Positions 50,660-59,157 of a DNA stretch of 64,000 nucleotides are shown here, piece by piece. The stretch is taken from positions 186,001 to 250,000 of the forward strand of contig JAEURR010000003.1 in the NCBI GenBank assembly GCA_016788115.1. Direction: 5' to 3'. A program made the position numbers and the translations under genes. How positions within the stretch are numbered: position 1 is the stretch's first letter; each line of letters starts with the position of its first letter. This stretch comes from Chthonomonas sp. (GTDB taxonomy: Bacteria > Armatimonadota > Fimbriimonadia > Fimbriimonadales > Fimbriimonadaceae). The notes below the pieces were generated by a model. That model was not told the DNA's origin. It saw only the letters and a list, made by a program, of their open reading frames with translations, and did not search any database.

Positions 50660-51909
50660 CTGCCGAGCGCCTCCAAGATCGCCTGTGCGTACCGCTGACT
50701 CGCACCAAGGTTCGCTTGCACAAGCGCCGAGGCGCGAGCCCCGAGTTCTGCCCGTTCATCGGGACCGTTTAACCATTTGGTTAACATGCTCGCCAACTCT
50801 GCTGGAGTCGCGCACGCGTGAGCACAGCCTGCCGCTCCCGCCATCGCCGAGACCTCGGCGAAATTCTGCATGTGCACGCCATGCAACACCGGCACTCCGG
50901 CCGCCAGAGGCTGGATTAGATTCTGCCCGCCCAGGTTCGCGAAGCCCCCACCGATGATGGCCACGTCGGCAATGGAGTACGCAGCCGACAGTTCTCCAAA
51001 CGTGTCCAGGATCAACTGCGGCCCCCGTTCACCCTTGGACCGCAATGCGACCTTGCCAAACTGCGCGCGGGTCTTCTCCGCCAGCTGAACCGCCGCCTCC
51101 AGGTGGCGCGGGGCATGCACGATCCGCACCCCGGTCAGGTCGACGCTCCGCAGCGCCTCCAGTACGAAATCCTCGTCCTCGGTCCCCCGCGTCGATCCGA
51201 TCACCACGACCCGTTCCCCGGGCTGTAACCCAAGAATGTCGCGCCACTGCTCGCGCGCGCCCGGTGGCACCATCGCGCCTTGGTCAAACTTGCAATTTCC
51301 CAGGACCCGCACCTCGCGCGCACCCAGGTCCCGAATCCGCTGGGCATCGACCTCCGTCTGCACCAGCGCCTGATCGAGGCTCTGAAATAGCGCACGGTAG
51401 TAGCCCCGGACCTTGATTGATCGTGGGTACGCCCGGTCCGAGATCCGCCCATTCAGCAGCAGAGTCTTCGCGCCCAGGTCCTTCGCCATGCACAGGAAGT
51501 TCAACCACAGTTCCGTCTCCATCACGGCGACCACGTTCGGTCGCACACGCATGAGCGAAGCGAGGACGAATCGCGGCACATCAATCGGAAAGTAAATGAG
51601 TCGATCGTAGAGCTCTGCGGCCTGCGACTGCGCAGTCGAGTGTCCGCTCGAAGTCGTCACGCTCAGGACAATCTCCGGGGGGTTGGCGTTGGCCCGCAGC
51701 GCCTTGAGAATCGGAAGCGCGGCGACCACCTCGCCAACCGACACGGCGTGGAACCACACCCTCCGCTTGGAAGCAGGCAGCGAAAAAGGGAGATTCCCTG
51801 TGCGCTCCTGCCAATCTGGCCCGTCTGCACGCCTACGAGCGCGCATCAACATCCACGGCACCCAAAGCGGCGAAAGCAGCGTCAGCAGCAGGTTATAGAG
51901 TAGCCGCAT
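50656..51909 (-). CDS. waaA: 3-deoxy-D-manno-octulosonic acid transferase
   Basis: 417 residues, GT30 family. SVGEV near residue 57 holds the catalytic Glu, FHAV precedes it, and HAPRHLEAAV and GGGFANLGGQNLIQPLA are the nucleotide-binding loops. WaaA adds Kdo from CMP-Kdo to lipid A precursor, so it marks a lipopolysaccharide outer membrane. An N-terminal hydrophobic stretch suggests membrane attachment. It begins 17 nt inside purC, an unusual pairing. A KdsD-type isomerase of the same pathway lies at 58.2 kb. Confidence 0.93.
   Translation of the reverse strand: MRLLYNLLLTLLSPLWVPWMLMRARRRADGPDWQERTGNLPFSLPASKRRVWFHAVSVGEVVAALPILKALRANANPPEIVLSVTTSSGHSTAQSQAAELYDRLIYFPIDVPRFVLASLMRVRPNVVAVMETELWLNFLCMAKDLGAKTLLLNGRISDRAYPRSIKVRGYYRALFQSLDQALVQTEVDAQRIRDLGAREVRVLGNCKFDQGAMVPPGAREQWRDILGLQPGERVVVIGSTRGTEDEDFVLEALRSVDLTGVRIVHAPRHLEAAVQLAEKTRAQFGKVALRSKGERGPQLILDTFGELSAAYSIADVAIIGGGFANLGGQNLIQPLAAGVPVLHGVHMQNFAEVSAMAGAAGCAHACATPAELASMLTKWLNGPDERAELGARASALVQANLGASQRYAQAILEALGS
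50769..50784. repeat. TTAACCATTTGGTTAA near-palindrome, copy 2
   Basis: TTAACC-ATTT-GGTTAA inside waaA, a rare AT-rich word in this GC-rich window. Confidence 0.7.
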
Positions 51910-52789
51910 CCAACTCCCGGCCCACGATCCGCCGGAAGGCCTCCAGGTACTTTGCGCGCGTCTGACTCACGACGTGGTCAGGCAGCTCTGGCCCGGGCGG
52001 AGTTTTCGCCCAGCCGATCGACTCCAGATAGTCACGTAGGAACTGCTTGTCAAAGCTTGGCTGCGCTCCACCGGGTTTCCAAAGGCTGGCCTCCCAGTAC
52101 CGCGAGCTGTCGGGGGTCAGCGCCTCATCGATCAGGATCAGTCCATCCTCGGTTAGACCGAATTCAAACTTGGTATCGGCCAGAATCAGCCCTTGCCTTT
52201 CAGCGTGGTCGCGAGCCCGGATATACAGTTCCAGCGTCCAATCCCGAGCCTGCTCCGCGACCTCACGCCCCACTGTATCAACCATTTGGTTAAAAGAGAT
52301 GTTCTCATCATGTCCGCTCATCGCTTTGGTTGAAGGGGTGAAGATCGGATCCGCGAGTCGGGAACCGTCAAGTAGGCCCTGAGGCAATCCCGCAATCGCT
52401 GTCTGTCCCGCGCGATACTCCTTGTAAAGCGAGCCCGTGATGTAGCCCCGCACGACGCACTCTACGGGCAACGGAGTCGCCTTACGGGCAATCGTCGTCC
52501 GCCCGATCAGAGGCTCTGCGCTCTGCGGCACCCGCGCGCGGATCTCGCGCTCCGAGGAGGCGATGACGTGGTTGGGGCAGATGTCGTGCAAGCGGTCGAA
52601 CCAGAAAAGTGACATCTGGTTCAGGATGCGCCCCTTGTCGGGCACCCCGGTCTGCATGATCACGTCAAACGCCGAGATGCGGTCAGTCGACACAATCAGA
52701 ACCTCGCTGCCCAGATCGTAGACCTCGCGGACCTTGCCGCTACGGGGTTCCGGCAAGCCCGCGAGGGCCGCCCCAGAGAGCATCACCAT
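51893..52789 (-). CDS. purC: Phosphoribosylaminoimidazole-succinocarboxamide synthase
   Basis: 298 residues, the long bacterial/fungal type. PurC joins CAIR and aspartate. Seen: GKVREVYDLG, STDRISAFDVIM, CVVRGYITGSLYKEY and DTKFEFGL, with ILIDEALTPDSSRYW. CATAAT lies exactly 6 nt before the ATG at 52789. Its 3' end overlaps waaA by 17 nt, so both genes likely share a transcript. Confidence 0.96.
   Translation of the reverse strand: MVMLSGAALAGLPEPRSGKVREVYDLGSEVLIVSTDRISAFDVIMQTGVPDKGRILNQMSLFWFDRLHDICPNHVIASSEREIRARVPQSAEPLIGRTTIARKATPLPVECVVRGYITGSLYKEYRAGQTAIAGLPQGLLDGSRLADPIFTPSTKAMSGHDENISFNQMVDTVGREVAEQARDWTLELYIRARDHAERQGLILADTKFEFGLTEDGLILIDEALTPDSSRYWEASLWKPGGAQPSFDKQFLRDYLESIGWAKTPPGPELPDHVVSQTRAKYLEAFRRIVGRELDAATL
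52278..52293. repeat. TTAACCATTTGGTTAA-type near-palindrome, copy 3
   Basis: Reads TCAACCATTTGGTTAA, one mismatch from copy 2, inside purC. Confidence 0.7.
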
Positions 52790-52795
52790 GCTCCC

Positions 52796-52801
52796 ATTAT
52801 G
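52796..52801 (-). promoter_or_regulatory. -10 hexamer CATAAT for purC
   Basis: Minus-strand CATAAT with exactly 6 nt to the purC ATG. Confidence 0.6.
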
Positions 52802-52809
52802 TCAGTCCG

Positions 52810-53361
52810 TCAGGGTTGATCGGAGAATTGCGCCCGCTGGAGCGCCCGCAGGTCCTCGTAGCGCCGGATCTGTTCCTCGATCTCCTCGCAGTTCGCGTCT
52901 GCGTACGCAATCGCGGCGGTCAGATCGGCTTCGCGTACGGAGGGGAAATGCTCAGGCAGCGCTCCAAAAGAGCCCAGGCGTCGATGCTCCCGCACGAGTT
53001 CCCAGACCGCCAAGCCCGAGTCTGCGAGCCGGGCAAATCCATGGTCGTCGTCGGCTCTCAGCACGGCGCATTGTCCTCGGCCCTGTTGCCGTAGTCGTAC
53101 CATGCGACCGATGACCTCTTCCTCCGAGACCCGGAGCACGCCCGCGGCTTCGGTGACGGTGATGTCCTCGTGCGCGACCGCCGACAAGGTGAGTTCCTCC
53201 AGCACATCGGGCTCAGAGGCGAAGAACCGTTCGAGGATCGTGGCGAGGTGGTCGGGGGCGGTTCGACTCAGAAGCATCAAGTGCCCCAACTGCCAATGTA
53301 GATGCGTGGTTTCCATAAAGGTCTCTTGGAACTCGCGGACCACGCTGTCCGCAACTTCCAC
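52810..53361 (-). CDS. DUF433-containing protein
   Basis: 183 residues from the GTG at 53361. The C-terminal 45 (FPSVREADLTAAIAYADANC) match DUF433, an antitoxin-like helix-turn-helix domain. The N-terminal 120 are helical, with a VTVTEAAGVLRVSEEEVIGRM helix-turn-helix. No partner toxin gene adjoins. CATACT lies 7 nt before the GTG, supporting that start; METT at codon 16 is an alternative. Located 19 nt after the hydrolase gene. Confidence 0.7.
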   Translation of the reverse strand: MEVADSVVREFQETFMETTHLHWQLGHLMLLSRTAPDHLATILERFFASEPDVLEELTLSAVAHEDITVTEAAGVLRVSEEEVIGRMVRLRQQGRGQCAVLRADDDHGFARLADSGLAVWELVREHRRLGSFGALPEHFPSVREADLTAAIAYADANCEEIEEQIRRYEDLRALQRAQFSDQP

Positions 53362-53368
53362 ATTCTTA

Positions 53369-53374
53369 AGTATG
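53369..53374 (-). promoter_or_regulatory. -10 hexamer CATACT for the DUF433 gene
   Basis: Minus-strand CATACT ending 7 nt before the GTG at 53361, in the 19-nt gap behind the hydrolase gene. Confidence 0.4.
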
Positions 53375-53380
53375 ACTACG

Positions 53381-54274
53381 CTAAGACGGTTGAAGTTCGT
53401 CGGCAGATGCTTGCGGTAGGAAAGAATAGTCGGTCAAAAACTTGTCCATCGCCGCGTAATACTGCTCCGGATGGACCCAGCGACCCTCGGCATGCTGGCA
53501 CCCTTCGAACCAAACAAGTTCACCCCGCGAACCCAAAACGTTGAAGTTTCGACTCGCCTGGCTGGGATCGGCCAACGTATCGTGGGTCCCGTGCAGGAGC
53601 AAAATGGGCAGTTCCCCCGCCGCTTCGAGCGCGTGGGCGACATCGACGTCCTTCGGGGAGAACTTGAGCATCAGCCGCGCCACCAGTGGGGTTGGCCACA
53701 AGAAAATCGACAGCCACTTGCCTCCGACGAACACCCACCAACCCGAAACCGCGTCCAGCAGCCGCGAGAACGCGGAGTCAAGAATGAGCCCATGCACTAC
53801 GCCTCGGCGATCGAGCGTCGCAAACGCACACGCCGCCGCGCCCATACTTGAGCCCCACAGTAGCACGCGTCCTTCGGGCACCTTCGCCTTCACCCAGTCG
53901 ATCGCAGACTCCACATCGGCCCGCTCGTGCCAGCCAAATCCGCACCGCTTCCCTCCGCTTCGGCCGTGGGCCCGCAGATCGATGCACAGCGTACTGAAGC
54001 CGCGCTTCCAGAACCAGTGCGCCACCGCGGCCGATTCGGACCGGTTCATCATGTAGCCGTGGACAAGAATGACCACGTCCAGTGCACCGGGAGTCTCGCT
54101 CCACCACCCGCGCAGCATGATCCCGTCCGGATTCTGAAACTCGACCGATTCCTGGGGTGCGCCAAGTGCTCCGGGCGAGTGGAATATGGGAATGCGATAC
54201 GGCCGGATGCTGACCAAGACGGCCACCACCTGAATCGCAACATACAGCAAGATCGCAACGACTACCCAAATCAT
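53381..54274 (-). CDS. Alpha/beta hydrolase with N-terminal membrane helix
   Basis: 297 residues. One N-terminal hydrophobic helix (about 3-22) anchors it. Nucleophile S143 in GSSMGAA, oxyanion region VHGYMMNRSE near residue 71, acid Asp in HGTHDTLAD and His in GCQHAEGR. This fits YqkD-like or BAAT-like serine hydrolases; substrate unknown. It is divergent from the ASCH gene across 56 nt. Confidence 0.85.
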   Translation of the reverse strand: MIWVVVAILLYVAIQVVAVLVSIRPYRIPIFHSPGALGAPQESVEFQNPDGIMLRGWWSETPGALDVVILVHGYMMNRSESAAVAHWFWKRGFSTLCIDLRAHGRSGGKRCGFGWHERADVESAIDWVKAKVPEGRVLLWGSSMGAAACAFATLDRRGVVHGLILDSAFSRLLDAVSGWWVFVGGKWLSIFLWPTPLVARLMLKFSPKDVDVAHALEAAGELPILLLHGTHDTLADPSQASRNFNVLGSRGELVWFEGCQHAEGRWVHPEQYYAAMDKFLTDYSFLPQASADELQPS

Positions 54275-54309
54275 CCGTCAGACACCTGAAGATCCGACCG
54301 TCGGTTGGC

Positions 54310-54315
54310 TACAAT
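54310..54315 (+). promoter_or_regulatory. -10-like TACAAT for the ASCH gene
   Basis: TACAAT with 15 nt to the ATG at 54331; this would be a short-leader start. Confidence 0.4.
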
Positions 54316-54330
54316 AGTTTCGGACCCAAC

Positions 54331-54702
54331 ATGCTAGCCCTTAACTTCTACTCCGAGATCTACGAAGACATTTTGCACAAGGGGCGAAAGACTGCAACAA
54401 TTCGACTCGGCGACAAAAGCGATAAGTATCGCGCGGGCGAAATCATCTGGATTACGGTTGGCCCCCGCTACGGAACGAAGCGCAAGCTCTACACGGGCGT
54501 CATTGACCGTGTCGAAGTCAAGCCCATCATGGAGCTGTCACCCCGCGATATCGAGCGAGAGAACCCCGAGTTTCGCAACCAAGACGATGTGATCGGCTTG
54601 CTCGGTCGTGTTTACCAGGAGTTCGTAACTCCCGCGCACACCGTCACCGTGGTGTACTTCTCGAAAATCGAGGAAGGCTCGGCGTCCGACTGGAAGCTCT
54701 AA
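54331..54702 (+). CDS. ASCH-domain protein
   Basis: 123 residues: an ASCH domain with KTATIRLGDKSDKYRAGEIIWITVG and VDRVEVKPIMEL-type strands, a PUA-like fold that binds RNA in other proteins. It could be an RNA-binding regulator or a small nuclease-like protein; the partner is unknown. Its TAA stop shares four bases (CTAA) with the convergent membrane gene. Confidence 0.88.
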   Translation: MLALNFYSEIYEDILHKGRKTATIRLGDKSDKYRAGEIIWITVGPRYGTKRKLYTGVIDRVEVKPIMELSPRDIERENPEFRNQDDVIGLLGRVYQEFVTPAHTVTVVYFSKIEEGSASDWKL

Positions 54703-55820
54703 GCCTTCAGGAAGAGCTTACGCTGGTAGAACCACGCGAAGAGTAGCCAAAACGCTCCGATGTACCCCGCAGTGTACATGCTGCCGCCCCAGATCGGCCC
54801 GAACCACAACTTCAGCCACTCCAGGGCCGCTGCGTGCATCTCGGCTCGTCCCGATGGACTCGGGAGCGTCCACGCTTTGAACCACAGCAGCTTCACGAGA
54901 ATGGGCAGGACGTACGCAAGCAAGGCGTTGGAGCCGAAGTACACCCAGACACGCGCCCCCTCCGCCTGCGCAGAACGATGTCGCTCCCACGATCCATCAA
55001 ACCAGGCGAAAAACCCCGCCAGGACGACCAGCCCGAGCCCACCCGACATGAGGATGTAAGATGGCGTCCAAACGGGCTTGTTGTAGGGCAACCAGAAATT
55101 CCACAGTGCGCCCGCCAGCATCAGCGCCGCCCCACGCGTCACCAGCCACCGAAGCTTCTCTGGGAAATCTAAGTCCTCGCGCCGCACGACCCCCGCCGCC
55201 CATGCGCCGATCACCACGAGCGGGGCGGTCGGAATCACCGATGTTAACCCTTTGAGGCGGGTGACCTCAAAGAAGCTCAGTGAGTTCAGCCAATTGAAGA
55301 CGTTCGCTCCCTCCTCGAACGCGGGGCCGCCGGGGAACGGTGTGAGGCTGGCAAACAGCCCGTAACCCACGAGTAATCCCCCGCACAGGATGGCTTGCGT
55401 CCGCGGGCGCAAACGGCAAATGAATGACCCCGCAACGAATGCCAGCGCGATAAGTTGAAGGACGCCCAGAGTGAAGACCGGTTTCTTCTCCAGCGCACTG
55501 CTCAGCACCAACCCCCAGAAGAAAATCACCGCCCCGCGCTTCCAGATGCGACGCACTAAATCCCGCTCGGTAAACCCTCGCTTTACTGCCGCCGCCTCTG
55601 CGAAGGGGATGCTCAGCCCCACACACAAGAGGAACCACGGAAAGACCAGATCGGCGATTCGCATCCCCTGATTCCAGGGGCCATGCATGAGCTGGTCGGG
55701 GGTGTAGACGTCCAGTGCGATGTTGTTCACGAGGAGCATCAGTACGATGTTGAACCCCCGGAAAACATCAAGGGACAACAATCTTACCGAAGGTATGATC
55801 TCCTTTTGAGCGGTCAACAT
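54699..55820 (-). CDS. HGSNAT/NagX-type acyltransferase-like membrane protein
   Basis: 373 residues from the ATG at 55820, about ten membrane helices. RLLSLDVFRGFNIVLMLLVNN at the start and RIADLVFPWFLLCVGLSIPFA match the heparan-alpha-glucosaminide N-acetyltransferase family (DUF5009), with the His-like active site replaced by polar residues in IADLVFP. The family moves acetyl groups across membranes or transfers them to sugars. Substrate unknown. A TTG further in could be the real start. Divergent from the deacetylase gene. Confidence 0.82.
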   Translation of the reverse strand: MLTAQKEIIPSVRLLSLDVFRGFNIVLMLLVNNIALDVYTPDQLMHGPWNQGMRIADLVFPWFLLCVGLSIPFAEAAAVKRGFTERDLVRRIWKRGAVIFFWGLVLSSALEKKPVFTLGVLQLIALAFVAGSFICRLRPRTQAILCGGLLVGYGLFASLTPFPGGPAFEEGANVFNWLNSLSFFEVTRLKGLTSVIPTAPLVVIGAWAAGVVRREDLDFPEKLRWLVTRGAALMLAGALWNFWLPYNKPVWTPSYILMSGGLGLVVLAGFFAWFDGSWERHRSAQAEGARVWVYFGSNALLAYVLPILVKLLWFKAWTLPSPSGRAEMHAAALEWLKLWFGPIWGGSMYTAGYIGAFWLLFAWFYQRKLFLKA

Positions 55821-55889
55821 CGACGGCTCTCCGGCAGCGTCGCCGGAACCCCCATGATCCCCGTGCTGTTGCATGGATTGGTCCACCGT

Positions 55890-56810
55890 ATGCGCAAGAT
55901 TACACCCGCCGCGAGCCTCAAGCTCTGCACTCTGAGCATTTCGCTCACAGTGACGGTTGTTGCGCATGCCTCCATGGGACCCTGGGCCGCCTGGCTAAGC
56001 TCCCGCTCTGTCCAGATCGAGGACGGTCAGGTCGTCGACCGGTCGCACTTCCCCGTGGACAGAACTGGCACCATGTTGCCACTCAAGAATCTTGCGGTCA
56101 TGCAACGCTCAGACCCGTATTGGATCAGTGCGAAGCGTGAATTTGAAGCCCCCCGACCCGCGACGGATGCGCGCACCGAGCCCCGAATATGGGTCATTTA
56201 TGGCGGACCCACGGGCGCAAAGAAGATCGCCCTGACGTTCGACGACGGCCCCAAGGAGCCCAACAACTCCGAGACCCTCGCCGCGCTCCGCGCGGTCAAC
56301 GTACGCGCAACATTCTTTCTTGTCGGCAAGATGGTACGCCGCTACCCGGAGGGGGCACGCGCGATCGCGGTCGCCGGACACGAAATCGCCAACCACAGTT
56401 TCAGCCACGCCACGCTCAGCCAAGTGTCGTACGAGGATGCCTCGGTCGACTACATGGCCGCCAACCTAGCGATCCGAGATGCGTGCGGCGTGACCCCCGT
56501 CTGGTGCCGCCCACCCGGTGGCAAGCGTGACCACGCGGTCTACCGGGCAGCTAGCCGAGCAGGCCTCAAGACGGCGCTGTGGACGAGCGACCCGCTCGAC
56601 TTTCAACAGCCTGCGCAAGACGTGCTCCTGGGTCGCATGGTGCGGGACCTACAGCCTGGCGCGGTCTACTTGCTACACAACGGAGCACGACAGACGTTCG
56701 CGGTGCTGCCCGACTTCGTCCGAATAGCCCACGAGCAAGGCTACGAATTTGTCACTTTGAGTGAGCTTTTCTCAGAAGGCAAACCATCTGCCGCTAGCGC
56801 AAGGCCATAA
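55890..56810 (+). CDS. Secreted polysaccharide deacetylase (NodB-like)
   Basis: 306 residues from the ATG at 55890, chosen because it gives a clean signal peptide (MRKITPAASLKLCTLSISL, cleaved after AHA near residue 27); an ATG at 55854 adds 12 residues. NodB-like motifs: TFDDGP (116-121), zinc H169 and H173 in NHSFSHAT, RPPGG and a C-terminal Leu-His strand VYLLHN. This family deacetylates chitin, peptidoglycan or other N-acetylated glycans outside the cell. It may act together with the neighbouring acyltransferase-like gene on cell-surface sugars; that is inference. Confidence 0.88.
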   Translation: MRKITPAASLKLCTLSISLTVTVVAHASMGPWAAWLSSRSVQIEDGQVVDRSHFPVDRTGTMLPLKNLAVMQRSDPYWISAKREFEAPRPATDARTEPRIWVIYGGPTGAKKIALTFDDGPKEPNNSETLAALRAVNVRATFFLVGKMVRRYPEGARAIAVAGHEIANHSFSHATLSQVSYEDASVDYMAANLAIRDACGVTPVWCRPPGGKRDHAVYRAASRAGLKTALWTSDPLDFQQPAQDVLLGRMVRDLQPGAVYLLHNGARQTFAVLPDFVRIAHEQGYEFVTLSELFSEGKPSAASARP

Positions 56811-56826
56811 TCACCCCTGTTGAACA

Positions 56827-56858
56827 CAAAAAAATGCCCCGCCACTTTTGGGCGGGGC
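56827..56858 (-). terminator. Strong intrinsic terminator of ftsZ
   Basis: GCCCCGCC (56836-56843) pairs with GGCGGGGC (56851-56858). On the minus strand a T-run of seven (56828-56834) follows the stem. It lies 68 nt past the ftsZ stop and is directed against minus-strand transcription. Confidence 0.88.
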
Positions 56859-56925
56859 TAGTGTTGGACCAGTACGTTGCGTTCAAAAGACGTGATTCAT
56901 CGGATGGCGAGGGGGCAACAGCCCC

Positions 56926-58083
56926 TCAGCTTCCGAGCTTCTGCCTCCGCAAGAAGGTCGGGATGTCCAAGTCGATCTCGTCCATCGTAATCGGCGGAGG
57001 AGCCGAGGTCATCCCCGAAGCGACCGGTGCAACCCGGACTTCCGAGCGGACGGCACCCGCGTTCCCCATGAAGACCTGAGGATCAAGCTGCTGCGCACCT
57101 TCGGGCATGCCCGCTGCGAGCACCGTGATGAAGACTTCGTCGTGCTCGGTCTCCTTGGTCACGTGGCCCATGAAGATTTCCGCATCTTCCAGGTCGGCGT
57201 ATTGTTGCAGATACTCCATCGCTTCGTGCGCTTCGCCGATGCTGAAGTTCTTGCCCGCGGTGATGTTCACCAGCAGTTTCTTTGCGCCGTAGATGCTGGT
57301 CTCCAGCAAGGGGCTATTCGCGGCAGTCTGCGCGGCCAACCGCGCGCGCTGCTCGCCCATACCTCGCCCCATACCCATGAGCGCCACTCCGGCTTCGCGC
57401 AGCACCGTGCACACGTCGGCAAAGTCCACGTTGATGAGACCGGGCAGCAAGATGATGTCACTGATCCCCTGGACGCCCTGGCGCAGTACGTCATCCGCGG
57501 CGGCAAAGGCCTGCTGCATCGTCGTGCGCTTGTCCACCACGTTCAGCAACCGGTCGTTCGGCACCGTGATCATGGTGTCGACTTCGGCGCGCAGTCGTTC
57601 GGCTCCGTCCGCGGCGAGCTTTCGTCGGCGAGGGCCCTCGAAGAGGAACGGCTTGGTGACGACGCCGACGGTCAGAATCCCCTTCTCGCGCGCCATCTTG
57701 GCGACGATGGGTGCACCACCGGTGCCTGTACCACCGCCCATACCGGCCGTGATGAAGACCATGTCGGTATCGGCGAGGATCTCGGCGATTGCCTTCTCAC
57801 TCTCATGGGCCGCAGCGGCACCCACGCTGGGATCACCGCCCGCACCAAGGCCGCGAGTTGCCTTCTCACCGATCTGAAGTTTCACACCCGCCTGGCTGCT
57901 ATCCAGCGCCTGGGCGTCTGTGTTGAGGCTGACGAACTGAACACCACTTACGTTCTCGGCAATCATGCGGTTCACGGCGTTGCCGCCTGCCCCGCCAATG
58001 CCGATCACCTTAATGGTGGCCTGCATATCAAAGAGGTTAATCGCTTGCATATTTTCCTGGTCCTGCATAATATTCGCGTCCAT
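56926..58083 (-). CDS. ftsZ: Cell-division GTPase FtsZ
   Basis: 385 residues from the ATG at 58083. GTPase motifs: [23 protein letters not shown] (tubulin signature) and the T7 loop [10 protein letters not shown] with its catalytic Asp. The C-terminal peptide DIPTFLRRQ (membrane-tether binding) is present, and the linker is short. FtsZ is usually next to ftsA and ftsQ in the dcw cluster; here no division gene adjoins, so it is separated. A later start at [12 protein letters not shown] is possible. Confidence 0.96.
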   Translation of the reverse strand: MDANIMQDQENMQAINLFDMQATIKVIGIGGAGGNAVNRMIAENVSGVQFVSLNTDAQALDSSQAGVKLQIGEKATRGLGAGGDPSVGAAAAHESEKAIAEILADTDMVFITAGMGGGTGTGGAPIVAKMAREKGILTVGVVTKPFLFEGPRRRKLAADGAERLRAEVDTMITVPNDRLLNVVDKRTTMQQAFAAADDVLRQGVQGISDIILLPGLINVDFADVCTVLREAGVALMGMGRGMGEQRARLAAQTAANSPLLETSIYGAKKLLVNITAGKNFSIGEAHEAMEYLQQYADLEDAEIFMGHVTKETEHDEVFITVLAAGMPEGAQQLDPQVFMGNAGAVRSEVRVAPVASGMTSAPPPITMDEIDLDIPTFLRRQKLGS

Positions 58084-58170
58084 ACAAAGTTCAAATAAAT
58101 GCCTTCCGTGGTCGGCAGTTGCATTCAGGACGCCTGCTCTGGCCAAAAAGCCGCAGGAAAATACCGGCAC

Positions 58171-59157
58171 TCAAACGATGCCGCAGCGAAGCAAATCTTT
58201 GAGGACGAGGAGCCCCAGTAGGGTGCCGTCCGCATCGACGACGGGCATCTCGCCCACCTTTTTCGCAAGGTTCTGGAACACCTCTAGGGCCTCGATGGCC
58301 ATGAGTTCCGGCTCCAACGTCCAGCGGGTGGGGTTCATCATGTCCGAGGCTGTACCCGAACGCGGGTCTTCGCTTTCGAGGAACCATCGCCGCAGGTCGC
58401 CATCGGAAATGAACCCGAGCAAGTGCCGCCGTTCATCGACGACGCACGCCGCACCGGCACCCGCCGCGGTGATCGCCCGCATAACGGTGACGACCGCATC
58501 GGCAGGCTGAACCATGGCCACATCGTCGCCCGAGCGCATGACGTCTCCGACCGTCAGCAGCAGCCGCTTCCCTAGCGCACCGCTCGGGTGGTACCGGGCA
58601 AAATCTTCACGCGTGAACCCGCGCAGTGTCATCGCGGCGATCGCGAGGGCGTCGCTGAGCGCGAGCATCGCGGTGGTCGAAGTCGTCGGCGCAAGGTTGT
58701 TCGGACACGCCTCTTCCCGAACGCCCGTATCGAGCACCAAGCTCGCTGCTCGGCCCGCGCTTGATTCGGCTCGCCCAGTCATCAGGATCGTTCGTGCACC
58801 AATCGCCCCCAACGGGACGAAGAGGTTGACGACTTCATCCGTCTCGCCGCTGTGCGAGTACAGCAGCACGATGTCGTCCGCCGTGACTTTGCCCAGATCG
58901 CCATGGACGGCTTCCGCCGCGTGAAGGAACAGCGAGGGCGTTCCCGTCGAACTGAGCGTTCCCGCCGTCTTCCGAGCAATGTGTCCCGACTTGCCGATGC
59001 CACACGTGATGACCCGGCCCGGGCACTCGACGAGCCACTGGACGGCCGTCACGAAAGCGGGATCGATCGATGCAGCAAGTTCGTTGAGAGCGCGACCTTC
59101 GGCCCGAAGCACGTCGACAATCACCGACCGCGCAAGGTCAGAATTGAACGCGGTCAT
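58171..59157 (-). CDS. kdsD: Arabinose-5-phosphate isomerase, KdsD/KpsF type
   Basis: 328 residues. SIS domain (about 30-180) with ITCGIGKSGHIARKTAG and SHSGETDEVV, followed by two CBS domains (about 205-328, VGDVMRSGDDVAMVQ and LLGFISDGDLRRWF). It converts ribulose-5-phosphate to arabinose-5-phosphate, the first Kdo precursor. It fits the pathway of waaA. The ATG at 59157 has GAGGGG before it, and the gene overlaps the arginase gene by 20 nt. Confidence 0.9.
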   Translation of the reverse strand: MTAFNSDLARSVIVDVLRAEGRALNELAASIDPAFVTAVQWLVECPGRVITCGIGKSGHIARKTAGTLSSTGTPSLFLHAAEAVHGDLGKVTADDIVLLYSHSGETDEVVNLFVPLGAIGARTILMTGRAESSAGRAASLVLDTGVREEACPNNLAPTTSTTAMLALSDALAIAAMTLRGFTREDFARYHPSGALGKRLLLTVGDVMRSGDDVAMVQPADAVVTVMRAITAAGAGAACVVDERRHLLGFISDGDLRRWFLESEDPRSGTASDMMNPTRWTLEPELMAIEALEVFQNLAKKVGEMPVVDADGTLLGLLVLKDLLRCGIV

